Numbered from the stretch's first letter, positions 20,194 through 30,439 are shown. The stretch is DNA of 64,000 nt from Chloropicon primus (GCA_023205875.1 CP060758.1:124001-188000); one strand, 5' to 3'. Notes: generated by a model from the letters alone, not told the origin. Program-made: numbers and translations.

Positions 20194-22326
20194 ATGGCGG
20201 AGCAGTTGAAGGTGGTCGGGGGAGGGGAGAGAGGAGGGGAGGGGGGAGGGGAGAACTTGATGGAGATAACTCCCCTGGGTGCTGGACAGGAGGTGGGAAG
20301 GTCGTGCCTCGTTCTCAAGTACAAGGGGAAGAACATTATGTTCGATTGTGGTGTGCATCCGGCGTACTCGGGTCTGGTGGCTCTGCCTTACTTCGACAAC
20401 GTGGATCCGTCTGAGATCGATTTGCTTCTGGTGACGCACTTTCACATCGACCACAGCGCGGCGCTTCCTTACTTTTTGTTCAAGACGAACTTCAAGGGGA
20501 GGGTGTTCATGACGCACAGCACGAAAGCCATCTATAGGCTGATGCTGGCGGACTTCGCGAGGGTGGGGAAGGCGGCCACCGAGGAGCAGATCTTCGATGA
20601 GAACGACCTGCAGAGGAGCATGGAGAGGATAGAGGTGCTGGATTACCATCAGGAGGTGGAAGCGTGCGGGGTGAGGTTCTGGAGCTACGCTGCCGGCCAC
20701 GTGCTTGGGGCGGCCATGTTCATGGTGGACATAGCCGGCGTCAAGTTCCTGTACACGGGGGACTACAGCAGGGAGGAGGACAGGCATCTCAAGGGGGCTG
20801 AGATACCGAGCATACCGCCGGATATCATCTGCGTGGAATCGACGTACGGGGTGCAGACGCACCTTCCCTTGTACGAGAGGGAGAAGCTTTACACGGAGGT
20901 CATTGCCAGGTCGCTGCAGAGGGGTGGAAGGGTGTTGTGCCCCGTCTTCGCGCTCGGGAGGACGCAGGAGCTCCTGCTCCTGCTGGAGGAGTACTGGGCG
21001 AGCAACCCGGAGCTGCACAGGTACCCGATCTACTATGCTTCCCCCCTGGCGAAAAGGTGCATGTCCGTGTACCAGACTTATATTAATCAGATGAACGACA
21101 AGATCAAGAACAAGGTCGCTCAAGGGAACCCGTTCGACTTCAAGTACATCCAGAACCTGGCCGGGATATCTGACTTCGACGACACAGGGCCTTGCGTTGT
21201 GTTTGCCAGCCCTGGCATGCTTCAGAGCGGCCTGTCCAGGCAGCTCTTCGACAGGTGGTGTCAAAACTCGAAAAACGCTTTGGTCATTCCCGGGTATTGC
21301 CCCGAGGGAACCCTGGCGAAGCACGTGCTGACGGAGCCCAAGGAAGTCCAGCTCCTCAGCGGTCAGGTTGTGCCTCTGAAGATGTCCGTGCACTACATTT
21401 CCTTCTCGGCGCACGCGGACTACACGCAAACGTCGGAGTTCCTGTCGACCCTGAATCCCGCGAAGATCGTCCTGGTCCACGGGGAAGCGAACGAGATGGG
21501 GAGGATGAAGTCCGCGCTGCAGCGGAGGTTCGAAAACGAGGGAAAGTCGATCGAAATTTTCAACCCAAAGAACTGCCAGACTGTATCGATGGAGTTCAAG
21601 GTGGACAAGCACGTGAGGGCGGTGGGCAAACTTGCGGACAGGATCGAAATGAAGAAGGGCCAGGAAGTGAGCGGCCTGCTCGTGCAAAAGGGGTTCAAGC
21701 ACACGCTGCTGGAGCCGGAGGACCTCCAGACGTACACCCAGCTCTCTGCAGGCACGGTGCTTCAGAAGCAGACTATACCTGTACAAATACCGTTCTTGGC
21801 CCTCAAGGACCAAATGGCGTCCATCTTCTCAAAAGTGAAGCTGGAGCAGAGGAAGGGGAAGGAGGTCATATGCATCGAGCCCGGCGTTGAGCTCCACAGC
21901 CAGGAAGACAGCATGGCCGTGCTGCAGTGGAAGTCGGACCCCATCACCGACACGATTGCGGACTCCATCGTGGCGGTCCTGATGCAGCTTCAGATGAAGC
22001 CAGGCGTCAAGAAGGCTTCCAACGGCGTGCCGTACCGGGTGATGAAGTCCCTGGCGCGAGATCAGGGGGAGGTGGACACGAAGACGGGGGAAAAGTTGTT
22101 CAACCCCGAGGCCACCCTCATAGACGAGGTTCTCGAGTCCATCTTTGGGAAGGTGGAAGTCGACAGCTCGCAGAAGGCCTGGATTGTAAATGTAGGAGAC
22201 GTGAGAGCCACGATCGACATGCAGACGCACAGAGTCGACTGCAAGGACGAGAGAGTGGAGTCGCAAATCAGGGTAGCAATCAAGCGCATCGTGCAGGCTC
22301 TCTACCCCATCGACTGCGGCTGCTGA
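20194..22326 (+). CDS. CPSF3: CPSF73 (CPSF3) pre-mRNA 3'-end endonuclease
   Basis: 710 residues from the ATG at 20194. Metallo-beta-lactamase domain with the zinc ligands HFHIDHSAALPYF (residues about 82-94), AGHVLGAAMFMV and YTGDYSREEDRHL, then the beta-CASP domain (VFALGRTQELLLLL, PGMLQSGLSRQLF, SVHYISFSAHADY) and a C-terminal CPSF73-100 region. This is the nuclease that cuts pre-mRNA at the poly(A) site within the cleavage and polyadenylation complex in the nucleus. All ligand motifs look intact and the length fits the family (about 690). CPSF73 is preferred over CPSF100 because the catalytic ligands are kept. Single exon. Confidence 0.97.
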   Translation: MAEQLKVVGGGERGGEGGGENLMEITPLGAGQEVGRSCLVLKYKGKNIMFDCGVHPAYSGLVALPYFDNVDPSEIDLLLVTHFHIDHSAALPYFLFKTNFKGRVFMTHSTKAIYRLMLADFARVGKAATEEQIFDENDLQRSMERIEVLDYHQEVEACGVRFWSYAAGHVLGAAMFMVDIAGVKFLYTGDYSREEDRHLKGAEIPSIPPDIICVESTYGVQTHLPLYEREKLYTEVIARSLQRGGRVLCPVFALGRTQELLLLLEEYWASNPELHRYPIYYASPLAKRCMSVYQTYINQMNDKIKNKVAQGNPFDFKYIQNLAGISDFDDTGPCVVFASPGMLQSGLSRQLFDRWCQNSKNALVIPGYCPEGTLAKHVLTEPKEVQLLSGQVVPLKMSVHYISFSAHADYTQTSEFLSTLNPAKIVLVHGEANEMGRMKSALQRRFENEGKSIEIFNPKNCQTVSMEFKVDKHVRAVGKLADRIEMKKGQEVSGLLVQKGFKHTLLEPEDLQTYTQLSAGTVLQKQTIPVQIPFLALKDQMASIFSKVKLEQRKGKEVICIEPGVELHSQEDSMAVLQWKSDPITDTIADSIVAVLMQLQMKPGVKKASNGVPYRVMKSLARDQGEVDTKTGEKLFNPEATLIDEVLESIFGKVEVDSSQKAWIVNVGDVRATIDMQTHRVDCKDERVESQIRVAIKRIVQALYPIDCGC

Positions 22327-22534
22327 GGGCGGCGTGCAAAGAGTAAGAGTAATATTGAAGCAAACGCGTCCCTAATATATCAAATAAGTGTATGAAAGTT
22401 GCGTATCGCGTGCGTGGGGCACCCCCTATAACTCGCATTGCTGAACATGCGCCCTGGTTTGTGGCGGGGCTCCTCTCTCTTGGAGATTCCTAGAGTCAAC
22501 TTTCACGCGGCCGCGTCGTCGCTTCCCAGTTCAC

Positions 22535-23227
22535 TCAGTTAAGCTCCTTGATCCAAGGGGTCATCGTTGGCTCCCACTCCACGGCTTCCTCACTTCCGAA
22601 CCACAGGGCGATCTCCCTCGCACCGTTCTCGATGCTGTCGCTTCCGTGGACCAGGTTCCTCCCCACCTCCACGCCGAAATCGCCTCGGATGGTGCCCGGG
22701 GCGGCGTCGGTGGGGTTGGTCACTCCGATGAGGTTCCTTCCGGCCTTCACGACGTCCGTCCCCTCCCAGATCATGCACACCACCGGCCCGGAGCAGATGT
22801 ACTCCACCAAATTCGGGAAGAACGGCTTGCCGGCGAGGTCCTTGTAGTGCTCCTCGGCCTTGGCCTTGTCGCAGATGCACATCTGGAGACCCTTGAGGGT
22901 GTACCCCTTCCTCTCGAAGCGAGATATGATCTCCCCGACCAGGCCGCGCTGCACGCCGTCCGGCTTGACCATAATGTACGTGGACTCGGCGTGAGCCTGG
23001 AGTCGGAGCCTCTTCCCCTCGGCGAACCTCCTTCCCACGCTCGCCACCCCCCTCCTCACCTCCACGCTCGCTGCGTTCAACCTAGAGGCCACATTCCCCC
23101 TCCTTCCGTTCTGGTTCGCCCTCCCTGGCCTCACACTCGCGTGCTGTGCCCCTCCGACACCCCTCGACACCCCCGCCACAACCCTAGCCCTCCCTCCTCT
23201 CGTCACCATCACAGCAGCAGCAGCCAT
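22535..23227 (-). CDS. Nucleoside diphosphate kinase, organelle-targeted
   Basis: 230 residues. The last 150 or so are a full [23 protein letters not shown], then [27 protein letters not shown] and [16 protein letters not shown] with the phosphate-carrying His, ending in [12 protein letters not shown]. It moves the terminal phosphate from ATP to other nucleoside diphosphates. Residues 1-80 are Ala/Arg/Val-rich without acids in the first 60, a plausible plastid (or mitochondrial) transit peptide; plant plastids carry such an NDK2/NDK3. ATG 23227 is the first in-frame ATG. The (CT)n run at 23405-23426 lies in its 5' flank. Single exon. Confidence 0.95.
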   Translation of the reverse strand: MAAAAVMVTRGGRARVVAGVSRGVGGAQHASVRPGRANQNGRRGNVASRLNAASVEVRRGVASVGRRFAEGKRLRLQAHAESTYIMVKPDGVQRGLVGEIISRFERKGYTLKGLQMCICDKAKAEEHYKDLAGKPFFPNLVEYICSGPVVCMIWEGTDVVKAGRNLIGVTNPTDAAPGTIRGDFGVEVGRNLVHGSDSIENGAREIALWFGSEEAVEWEPTMTPWIKELN

Positions 23228-23747
23228 CTTACACGATATCGATTGCACACAACCACAGAAAGAAAGAAAAACACAAACTTATCGAACCCCGGTATCAATG
23301 AAAAGCTCGAGAGACGTACTCTGCGATGATACCAACGCCAAACGCCCTCTCCCTCTCTCCCCTGCAACTCAACAAAGCTAATGCACAACACACACCGGCC
23401 GTCCTCTCTCTCTCTCTCTCTCTCTCAGCCCCTAGTTCGCGATAAGGTTCGCGCATTGGCACATTTCCCATTAAATGGTAAAGTAATGGTACACTCAAAA
23501 CATGACTCAAGAGAAAAAAGCATTGTCGTGTCGGCTGCTGGGGACCAGGAAAGTTGGTCGTCTAACTTGAATCGCGTCTTGGTCCCAAGGGGGGAAGTTT
23601 GAAGTGTGGACGAGGACGTAGAACGATAGTACGTTTCGAGATCTTTCGATCGATACCTTGGGTTGACTCGTTTGGTCCCAATTTAGGGGAGGACTCCTTC
23701 CTCCAACCTCCATCCTCCATCCTCCAGCGTATCCAGCATAGAGTGTC
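23228..23747. other. Divergent promoter region, NDK and NOC4
   Basis: Holds a degenerate dispersed element (about 23296-23330: GTATCAATGAAAAGCTCGAG then AGACGTACT), a CT microsatellite at 23405-23426 and the CTCCATC-rich leader of NOC4. Confidence 0.55.
23296..23330 (+). repeat. Dispersed palindromic element, degenerate copy
   Basis: Resembles copy 1 over GTATCAA..GAAAGCTCG.GAGACG.ACT but lacks the GAGCGAG half. About 70 bp upstream of the NDK start, antisense to it. Confidence 0.4.
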
Positions 23748-25382
23748 ATGGCTGGCCAGCGAAGTCGTCGGAGCAGCGAGGGGGAGCCGAGGTGGGAGAG
23801 AGCTCGTCGAGACCTTCTGGAAGATCCTGTGAAGAACGCCAACGAGTGCGGCTTCCTGGTGAGCCACCTGGAGGGTCTCGTGGAAGCCGTGTTGAAGAAT
23901 GGCGACGACGACGGCAACAAGGAGGAGGACAAGGGCACGAGGAGCGAGGTGGTGAGCATCGTGGAGACGCTTCAGAAGTACTTTGAGGGGGTCCAGGCTA
24001 ACGAGTTCCTGCGGAAATCGGAGTCGGAGGCCTCGGCCAAGTTCCTGGATTGGAACAAGGAGCAGATCAAGGTGTACCAGAGGACCCTGAGGCGGTGCTG
24101 CGAGAGCAGGTACACCCCGGCGGCCCTGAGGGCGGAGACGATCTTCGCGGTGCTCGATTCGATCAAGCTGGAGCACGGGAAGCGCTTCCAGGTGGAGAAC
24201 CTGGACTTCATTCTGCGCCTCGTGTGCTGCGGCGACCAGCTCTCCCAGCTCCTCCTGGAGATCCTGGGCTCGGAGTACTTCAAGTACGCGGACGTGGCGT
24301 ACTACAGCATGAAGTACCTGGCGCGGCTCTGCTCGGAGCTGAAGACGGAGGAGGACAGGCAGGAGGACGCCATGTGCAACGTCTTCGACCTCCTTCGCAC
24401 GCTGACCGGGGTGGTGAGGAATTTCCTGGACGCGGACGAGGGCAAGGCCTTGGAAGAGCAGCCGTGCCTCACTCGCGGCGGCGCGGGAGGGGAGGGCGGG
24501 GAGGACGGAGAGAAGGAGGACGAGGGCGACGTCGAGGACGGGGGAGAGGGTGCGGAGGGTTTTAGGAAGAAGCTCCCTCTGTACTTGCAGGAGAAGGCGA
24601 TGAAGCACAAGTTCACTCAGGTTTGGCTCTCCTTCCTGAGACTCAACCTTCCGGCGCACATCCTGAAGCGGTCCCTGACCATGCTTCCCGAGGAGATCAT
24701 CCCGTTGATGACCACGCCGATCCTCCTCTCGGACATTCTGACCAACGCCGTGGACCAGAAAGGCCTCGTTGGAATCTTGGCCCTGCACGGGCTCTTCATC
24801 CTGGTCGTCGAGCACGGCTTGGAGTACCCGAACTTTTACAGGAAGCTGTACAACATGCTCACGATCAGCACGTTTCTGACCAAGTACAGGGCGAAGTTCT
24901 ACAGGCTCGTGGACACGTTTCTGTCCACCCCGCTGATACCGGCTTACGTCGTGGCGGCTTTCATCAAGAGGTTTGCGAGGCTGGCCATCCAAGCCCCGCC
25001 CCACGGAGCGCTGCTGGCGATGACCTTCGTCTTCAATCTGGTCAGGAGGCACCCCTCCTGCGTCATCCTGCTCGAGGGCAAGGACGCTTCCGATCCGCAC
25101 CCGGACCCTTACGACGCGGCCGAGCAAGATCCTGCCAAAGCCTGCGCGCTGGAGAGCTCCCTGTGGGAGCTGGAAACCCTTAAGAGCCACTACCACCACG
25201 AGGTCCAGAGGTTCGTCCTGGTTTTCAAGAGGGACTTCACGAAGAGGAACAAGTTCACCGAGATCGACATCGAGAAGTTCGTGGCGAGGAGCTACGACGA
25301 GACTTTCTCCAGGGAGAACACGAAGAGGCTCAAGTTGTGCGGAGTCAGGCTACCAGGGAAGGAAGGGCAGAAATTGTTTTGA
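23748..25382 (+). CDS. NOC4: NOC4-like 40S ribosome-biogenesis factor
   Basis: 544 residues, ATG 23748. The C-terminal half is a CBF/Mak21 (NOC) domain: MKHKFTQVWLSFLRLNLP, ILSDILTNAVDQKG, LALHGLFILVVEHGLEYPNF, YRKLYNMLT and FKRDFTKRNKFTEIDIE-like blocks of NOC4/NOC4L. In yeast Noc4 pairs with Nop14 in the nucleolus for 18S rRNA processing and 40S export. The N-terminal half is helical with an acidic Gly/Glu insert near residues 240-275. Single exon. The stop (25380-25382) directly abuts the last base of the convergent YTH-like gene (25383), so any 3' UTR must run antisense into the neighbour. Confidence 0.9.
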   Translation: MAGQRSRRSSEGEPRWERARRDLLEDPVKNANECGFLVSHLEGLVEAVLKNGDDDGNKEEDKGTRSEVVSIVETLQKYFEGVQANEFLRKSESEASAKFLDWNKEQIKVYQRTLRRCCESRYTPAALRAETIFAVLDSIKLEHGKRFQVENLDFILRLVCCGDQLSQLLLEILGSEYFKYADVAYYSMKYLARLCSELKTEEDRQEDAMCNVFDLLRTLTGVVRNFLDADEGKALEEQPCLTRGGAGGEGGEDGEKEDEGDVEDGGEGAEGFRKKLPLYLQEKAMKHKFTQVWLSFLRLNLPAHILKRSLTMLPEEIIPLMTTPILLSDILTNAVDQKGLVGILALHGLFILVVEHGLEYPNFYRKLYNMLTISTFLTKYRAKFYRLVDTFLSTPLIPAYVVAAFIKRFARLAIQAPPHGALLAMTFVFNLVRRHPSCVILLEGKDASDPHPDPYDAAEQDPAKACALESSLWELETLKSHYHHEVQRFVLVFKRDFTKRNKFTEIDIEKFVARSYDETFSRENTKRLKLCGVRLPGKEGQKLF

Positions 25383-26054
25383 CTACACGCGCCCCTGTTT
25401 GTAATGTACTTTATTATCGTCGTAGAAGTCTACAAGATCCCGCTCCCTCTGTGCGAAGTTCAGGCCGTTCATGTCGCACACGACCCTGCAAACGTCCATG
25501 AAGTCGTCCAAGCTCATCGACTGAGCGATCTCCTCCTTGTCGGACGGGGACAAGTCGTACAGGCTCTCCACCTTCCCGATCTTCTCGCTCACCGCCTTGA
25601 ACTTGTCGAACAGCTTGACGTACCTGTCGTACGACAAGTCTCCGAGGTGGCCGCTCGACGAGAAGTCAAAGTCTTCGTCCTCCGTCCTCCTCCGCTTCAC
25701 TTTCGGCAGCTCACACCGCTGGCCGTTCGCTTTCACCAGCTTGAGGAGGGCTGGACCCGCTCCGCCCTCCACACGACCACCATCCTTCGTCTTCACGCCG
25801 AGGTGCCTCGCCTCGGCGAAGCTAAGCTCGCCGGCGTGAACCCAAGCCATGCAAGCATCCCCTTCCGACCGAGTGACCTCTTGCACCTCCGCCGCGCCCT
25901 GAAAGTGTCCGCTCATCGTCAGCGTGAAGAAGAGGACGTCCCCGACTTGGCAGTGAGCCTTGGAAGAACCTGACCTCCACACCCCCGTCTCAACCAACTC
26001 CTTCCATTGCGACAGCGAAGGATACTTCACCACCACAAACCCGCCTCCGCCCAT
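25383..26054 (-). CDS. YTH-like small protein, divergent
   Basis: 223 residues from the ATG at 26054. Residues about 5-110 resemble a YTH (m6A reader) domain: FVVVKYPSLSQWKELVETGVW opens like the family with its first cage Trp, VLFFTLTMSGHFQGAAEV matches the central strand motif, and AWVHAGELSFAEARHLG matches the W..REL.F....HL block. The usual segment between them with the second cage Trp (around WVLP) is missing or much shortened, so m6A binding is uncertain. Residues 125-223 are a basic patch (KVKRRRTEDEDFDF) and a helical tail. The ATG follows a sense-strand (GA)n tract by about 20 bp. Call by motif, moderate confidence. Confidence 0.6.
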   Translation of the reverse strand: MGGGGFVVVKYPSLSQWKELVETGVWRSGSSKAHCQVGDVLFFTLTMSGHFQGAAEVQEVTRSEGDACMAWVHAGELSFAEARHLGVKTKDGGRVEGGAGPALLKLVKANGQRCELPKVKRRRTEDEDFDFSSSGHLGDLSYDRYVKLFDKFKAVSEKIGKVESLYDLSPSDKEEIAQSMSLDDFMDVCRVVCDMNGLNFAQRERDLVDFYDDNKVHYKQGRV

Positions 26055-26375
26055 GATGATTGACGGCCTCTCTCTCTCTCTCTCTCTCGATTGATGAAAG
26101 GCCAAAGGCCGTTACTTGATGTGGAGGGGAGGGAGGGAGGCCAATGCCGTGCCGGATGGTGGACCAGGGCCCCTTGCCCTTTCATTCGATCCAGCATTAA
26201 TAAAGCTACTTCTCTCTCTCCCCCTTCCTCTCTCTCTCTCTCTCTCTCTCTTGCCATGGTGGACTAAGGAGGGCAGGGGCTTGCCTTTCTCGCTCGCTTG
26301 GAAGCGTTGTCCCAGAAGGAATGAGGTTTTAGCTACTAGAATGAATACTTATTATTATTATACCGCTTGTTGGGC
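26055..26375. other. Intergenic region
   Basis: 5' flank of the YTH-like gene and 3' flank of the LMF-like gene (both minus). Contains CT runs at 26073-26089 and 26231-26251 and an ATT trinucleotide run near 26348-26361. Confidence 0.6.
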
Positions 26376-28499
26376 TCACCGTCTCGGTTTTCTGCCGCCG
26401 TTGAACCAAGTGCCGAGAATTCTCACCAAACTCGGAGCGAAGGCCACGGTGAAGAACGTGCACGCAATTTCGAAGCGACGGGTGACCCAGATCCTACCCA
26501 AAGTCGTCTGCCCTTGCCCCCGTCTCTCGCCTTCTTTTTGAGAGACCCAATCCTCCGCCGTCTCCAAGCTCTCCTTTACCTTGAATCGGTACTGCTTCAG
26601 TATCTCCAGCAGGGACTCGTCGTCCTTGCGCAGGGGTCTCAAGTGAAGGGACGTCTGGAAGTTGTCCTTGTCCTCGGTTCGGTTCCACCAATCGCTGTCC
26701 CCGGGGGTGGTGAAGTTATAATGGTAACGAATCACCCTTATGAACTCAGGCAGGTTCTTCTCAAAGGTTGGGTTGTTCCCCGCGCCCATTAGCCCCAGGA
26801 CGCAGGGCTCGCCGAGAAGGAGCTTGTAGATGAAGTGGATGAACCAAAGGTCGTGCTCCCGATGCAGAGCCGCGAACCACATCTGCCAATCCAAACGAGG
26901 CTGGTGCGGAGCCGCCCAAGGAGGGGGGCGGCCGACGGGGCCTGGCTTGTACGTGAAATTGTAAGGAACCCAAACCTCGCCGTCCAGAGACCCTTGAATC
27001 TCTAGCTCTGGCCGCTCGATCCGGTCGCCTTGCCCCTCCACGTCCCCGACACCCGTCATTCTCCTGAACAAGCCGTACCCAGATACGATGTGCCACTCGG
27101 CAGACAGGTCGTATGCGCTCTTGACGGCTGGCCAAAGCTTCTTCGAGGCTCTTGGCGACAGCTGCGTGATTGGGACGAAACCTGCCGTGAAGACGCAGAC
27201 CACCAAAGCCATTACAGTGGCCTTCCACGCAATGTCCTTGACGTGCTCGGCGACGCCCTTGCCCTTCCTGACCAGCACGGCACCCAGCACGTCGTGAAGC
27301 CCGGCAAGGACGGTGGCGACGCCGTAAAAGGACAGGATCAGAGGAAGGTAGGCGTCAACAAGTCTCTGCAGAGAGCGCTTGGTCACAAGGAGATCGATGC
27401 TCGCATCGCCTGGGCCCAACTGGAAGTGGAACATCAGGTACCCGGTGTACGCAGCGAACGCCAGGCAGAACGTGTAAGACACCAAGTTGCTCTTCTGCAG
27501 CAAGTGGTACACCAGACCCAGGGGGCCCTTCTCATCCAGCGTGTCCAGAAGGGAGCGCTTCGATTCCTTTCCCGCCCGGGTTGCTTGCACCTCGCCCCCC
27601 TTCCCAAGGTCAAGCAGCGTCAAGCACAGCGCCACGGTGAGAAGGTTGAAGAAATTGTAGTTGCCCGTCACCAAGATGAAAGCTTGCAAGGTGATCTGGA
27701 CAACTGCAGCGAACTTCTGGACCGCGACGAAGGGCAGCAGTATCAGAACGGGAGCTGCGATCTCGATCCAGAGCGTTGCCGCAACAGAGAGCTTGAGCAG
27801 CAGCGGCGGCAAGTTGCTGAAGAACCAAGCGAGCGGCGTTGGGATGCACTGTGTCGCGAAGTGGTAGTGGCAGGCCGTCAAATTCAGCCATGTCGGGCAG
27901 TCCGCCTGAATTTTCACCACGCCACTCATCAGCATGAGCTTGAAGAGTATGAACCTGACGAGGAAGAGGGCTGCGAGCGGCGGCCTCTCCCTGCAGTGCC
28001 TTGAGCTCCACCGGGCAGACACCCCCAACCGAGCCAGGAAGATCGACGCAAACCCGATCTCCAGCAGGAGCGCGTCCCACTGGAAGGATAAGAAAGTCTG
28101 TCCCACCCGCATGACGGACAGGTACAGCAGGTACTGGATGAACATCAGCACACTGCCGCACCAACCGTAGCAGACGCTAACAAGGGAAGTGGCCACGCCC
28201 ATCAATACGACCGACTCCAGCACGACGTCGGCGTCGTACCCAAAATGCTTCACGCCCAGGACGACGAGGGAAGGATGCCGCTTCAGCACATCCAGCCCCG
28301 TCTCGAGTCCAGCGGTGTCTACCTGGTGCTCCAGCAGCCTCTCGATGGGAAGAATGCCTTCTCTCGAGTACAATCCTGGCAACTGGGTCCACAGGGAAAC
28401 GAAAGCGAAGAGGTAAACCAGAGATAGGAACCGCAAGAAGACATCCGCAGTGACCTCGTAGGTGGGCATTCCCACCAACCTGCCCCTCGCCTTGGCCAT
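26376..28499 (-). CDS. Lipase maturation factor-like ER membrane protein
   Basis: 707 residues, multipass. The N-terminus after MAKARGRLVGMPTYEV has many hydrophobic spans, and FLSLVYLFAFVSLWTQLPGL, YSREGILPIERLL, FLSFQWDALLLEIGF, LFLVRFILFKLMLMSGVVKI and YHFATQCIPTPLAWFF are signatures of the LMF1/LMF2 family. The C-terminal lumenal part keeps FRRMTGVG, RPELEIQGS, VPYNFTYKPGPVGRPPPW, APHQPRLDWQMWFAALH and FIYKLLLGEP. Animal LMF1 helps lipases fold in the ER; the algal role is unknown and may be broader. The length fits LMF2 (about 700). Single exon; all motifs look intact. Confidence 0.92.
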   Translation of the reverse strand: MAKARGRLVGMPTYEVTADVFLRFLSLVYLFAFVSLWTQLPGLYSREGILPIERLLEHQVDTAGLETGLDVLKRHPSLVVLGVKHFGYDADVVLESVVLMGVATSLVSVCYGWCGSVLMFIQYLLYLSVMRVGQTFLSFQWDALLLEIGFASIFLARLGVSARWSSRHCRERPPLAALFLVRFILFKLMLMSGVVKIQADCPTWLNLTACHYHFATQCIPTPLAWFFSNLPPLLLKLSVAATLWIEIAAPVLILLPFVAVQKFAAVVQITLQAFILVTGNYNFFNLLTVALCLTLLDLGKGGEVQATRAGKESKRSLLDTLDEKGPLGLVYHLLQKSNLVSYTFCLAFAAYTGYLMFHFQLGPGDASIDLLVTKRSLQRLVDAYLPLILSFYGVATVLAGLHDVLGAVLVRKGKGVAEHVKDIAWKATVMALVVCVFTAGFVPITQLSPRASKKLWPAVKSAYDLSAEWHIVSGYGLFRRMTGVGDVEGQGDRIERPELEIQGSLDGEVWVPYNFTYKPGPVGRPPPWAAPHQPRLDWQMWFAALHREHDLWFIHFIYKLLLGEPCVLGLMGAGNNPTFEKNLPEFIRVIRYHYNFTTPGDSDWWNRTEDKDNFQTSLHLRPLRKDDESLLEILKQYRFKVKESLETAEDWVSQKEGERRGQGQTTLGRIWVTRRFEIACTFFTVAFAPSLVRILGTWFNGGRKPRR

Positions 28500-29719
28500 C
28501 CTTCCGACGAACCCCGCATTAATATGTCATCCAAGAGCAGACATGCCGTTCTCGGTCGCCATGGAATGAATGGACGTCGTCTTGGTTTGGTGGTTGGTGT
28601 GCTTGCTTGAATGGGGATCCCTTACGACCTTACGACGACGACGACACCAAGAAGAGCAAAGCAAACATCATCATCATATCGAGTCCTTCACATTCCAAGA
28701 AGAAGAAGAAGAAGAAGAAGAGTCCAAGAATTCACTTCACTTCACTTCAATTCAATTCAATTCAACGAGGAGACAAGCTTGTTGAACAAGGACCGAGAGC
28801 GAAGAAAGCTTGTTGAATGCAATGCAATGCACAAAAGGCCACCACCAAAGCAATCAGTTTTGGACAACTAAAATTAAAACCAACCCAAACCTGAATGGAG
28901 TCGAGTCCTAGCCAAGGTCAAGGGTCGGTCGGTCTGTAAAGGGTAAAGCTCGGTCAAGTTCGATCAAGGTCGTCGTCTTGCCTTCCCTTCGAATCGCTTT
29001 CCTGTTTCATATAATAATAATAGATAAGCTCGCGAGGCGGACCAAGCAGGCAGACAGACAAACTCTGCGATAGTGTGAGCCGCTGCTGCTGCTGCTGCTG
29101 CTGCTGAAAAAGAAGAAGAAGAAAAAAAGTTTTTTTTTTCAGACGGAGTGACGCTTCATGACGAAGAAAAGACCTAATTAAAAACAAAACTTGAGTCAGA
29201 AGAAAGAGAACGAGGACGAACGGAGGACGAACGGAGGAGTGGAAGAGAGAGGAGAGGAGAGAGAGAGAGAGTCTTGGCCAAGATTACGACAACAACGCAA
29301 CGACGACGACGACGACGGACGACGGAGGAAGGAAGAAGGAATTGAAGAGGCGGAAACACGGAAAGAAGAGGCGGAAACACGAACGAATGGATCACGAACG
29401 AATAAATATAATAGAATTTAGAATTAGAATCAATCCTTGAGGATGAGAAGGGAGGAGGACAAGTAACTTGAATGACGCTGGTGCCTTGGCTCGTGGTGAT
29501 GGCAATATAGTGATTGCCGAAGCTTTTGATACTGTTAGCATGAATGATGCGTGAGATTGGTCTTCTCGTCCTGGACCCATGCAGACGGACCGATGCGGCT
29601 CTTTGTCTCTTCCCCCTCCTTCTTCTTCTTCTCCTTTCTTCCCGAGAACTTACTTCTGAGAAACTAACGTCGCATGAAGAATGATGACAACCTCGGCGAG
29701 ACCTGCTCGTGCATGGGAT
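28500..29719. other. Long gene-free, repeat-rich stretch
   Basis: Contains AAG trinucleotide runs (28698-28721), short CACTT and CAATT pentamer runs (28733-28770), a CTG run (29083-29105), poly-T (29129-29139) and GAC/GAG-rich segments (29215-29345). Open frames here are low complexity and I find no gene. The base composition is poorer in GC than in the neighbouring genes. It marks the left flank of the Fanzor neighbourhood. Confidence 0.6.
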
Positions 29720-30400
29720 GCCCGACACCGGCGCCATGTGGGACAGTCTCGCGGCGGCGCTCGTGGCGAAGGGCCACCGCGTGGTCGTGCCCGACATGCT
29801 TGGCTACGGCAAGACCTCCAAGCCGGCGGATCCGAAGCGCTACGCGGGGAGAAGATCTTTCCGGATATTCTCGAGCTGATCTCGAAGCTCGGCCTGCCCA
29901 AGTGCCACGTCGTCGGGCATGACTGGGGCGGCTACGTCGCGTGGGAGCTCGTCATCAACGCCCCGGACCAGTTCAAGAGCCACGTGGCCATCTCCATGAG
30001 CCACCCGCTCGTCTTCTCCACGAGCCTCAACCTCCAGAGCCTCCGCGACAACTGGTACATGTACCTCAACACGCAGGACGACATCGTTGACCTCTACACC
30101 AAGGACGACTGCGCGTTTTACCGGGAGTTCATCATCCCGACCCATCCGGAGGCGGACGAGGTCTGCGCCCGTCTCAAAGACCCGGTGGCCATGAATGGCA
30201 TGCGCAACTGGGATCGCGGCAACCCGCTCGCGTCGCTGTACCTCGCGGCACGTACCCCTGGTGCGCTGACGCCCTACTACACCAAGGTGGCCGTCCCCAC
30301 GATGGGTGTCTGGAGCGCCGGCGACACCTACCTCCTCGAGGAGCACATGCAGCAGTCGGGCGAGCACTGCGCGGACTTCGAGTACCGACGGTTCTCCAGG
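29720..30400 (+). pseudogene. Decayed epoxide hydrolase-like alpha/beta hydrolase
   Basis: Reads as an alpha/beta hydrolase of the epoxide hydrolase/haloalkane dehalogenase type. LLVHGMPDTGAMWDSLAAAL and VVVPDMLGYGKTSKP are in one frame (about 29705-29850). EKIFPDILELISKLGLPKCH, VVGHDWGGYVAWELV (nucleophile Asp) and the cap and core region to about 30390 are in another. There is at least one frameshift near 29850, no start codon before the first strand (a stop lies just upstream), and the C-terminal His loop is not found. It therefore looks 5'- and 3'-truncated and non-functional. High-GC third positions and the bacterial-type motif suggest a gene once acquired or captured; its intact source is not in this window. 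Confidence 0.75.
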
Positions 30401-30439
30401 TCGACCCTGCAGGTTACTACGCGGGTTACCATGCCTCCT

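Noticed and set aside
20146-21813. Long minus-strand frame (555 codons) opposite CPSF73
   Set aside because: Shadow of the strongly biased GC-rich codons of CPSF73; it shows no domain and has a composition typical of an antisense frame.
29174-29797. 207-codon frame in the gene-free stretch
   Set aside because: Ser/Arg low complexity from GA/GAC simple repeats, no conserved motif, no credible start.
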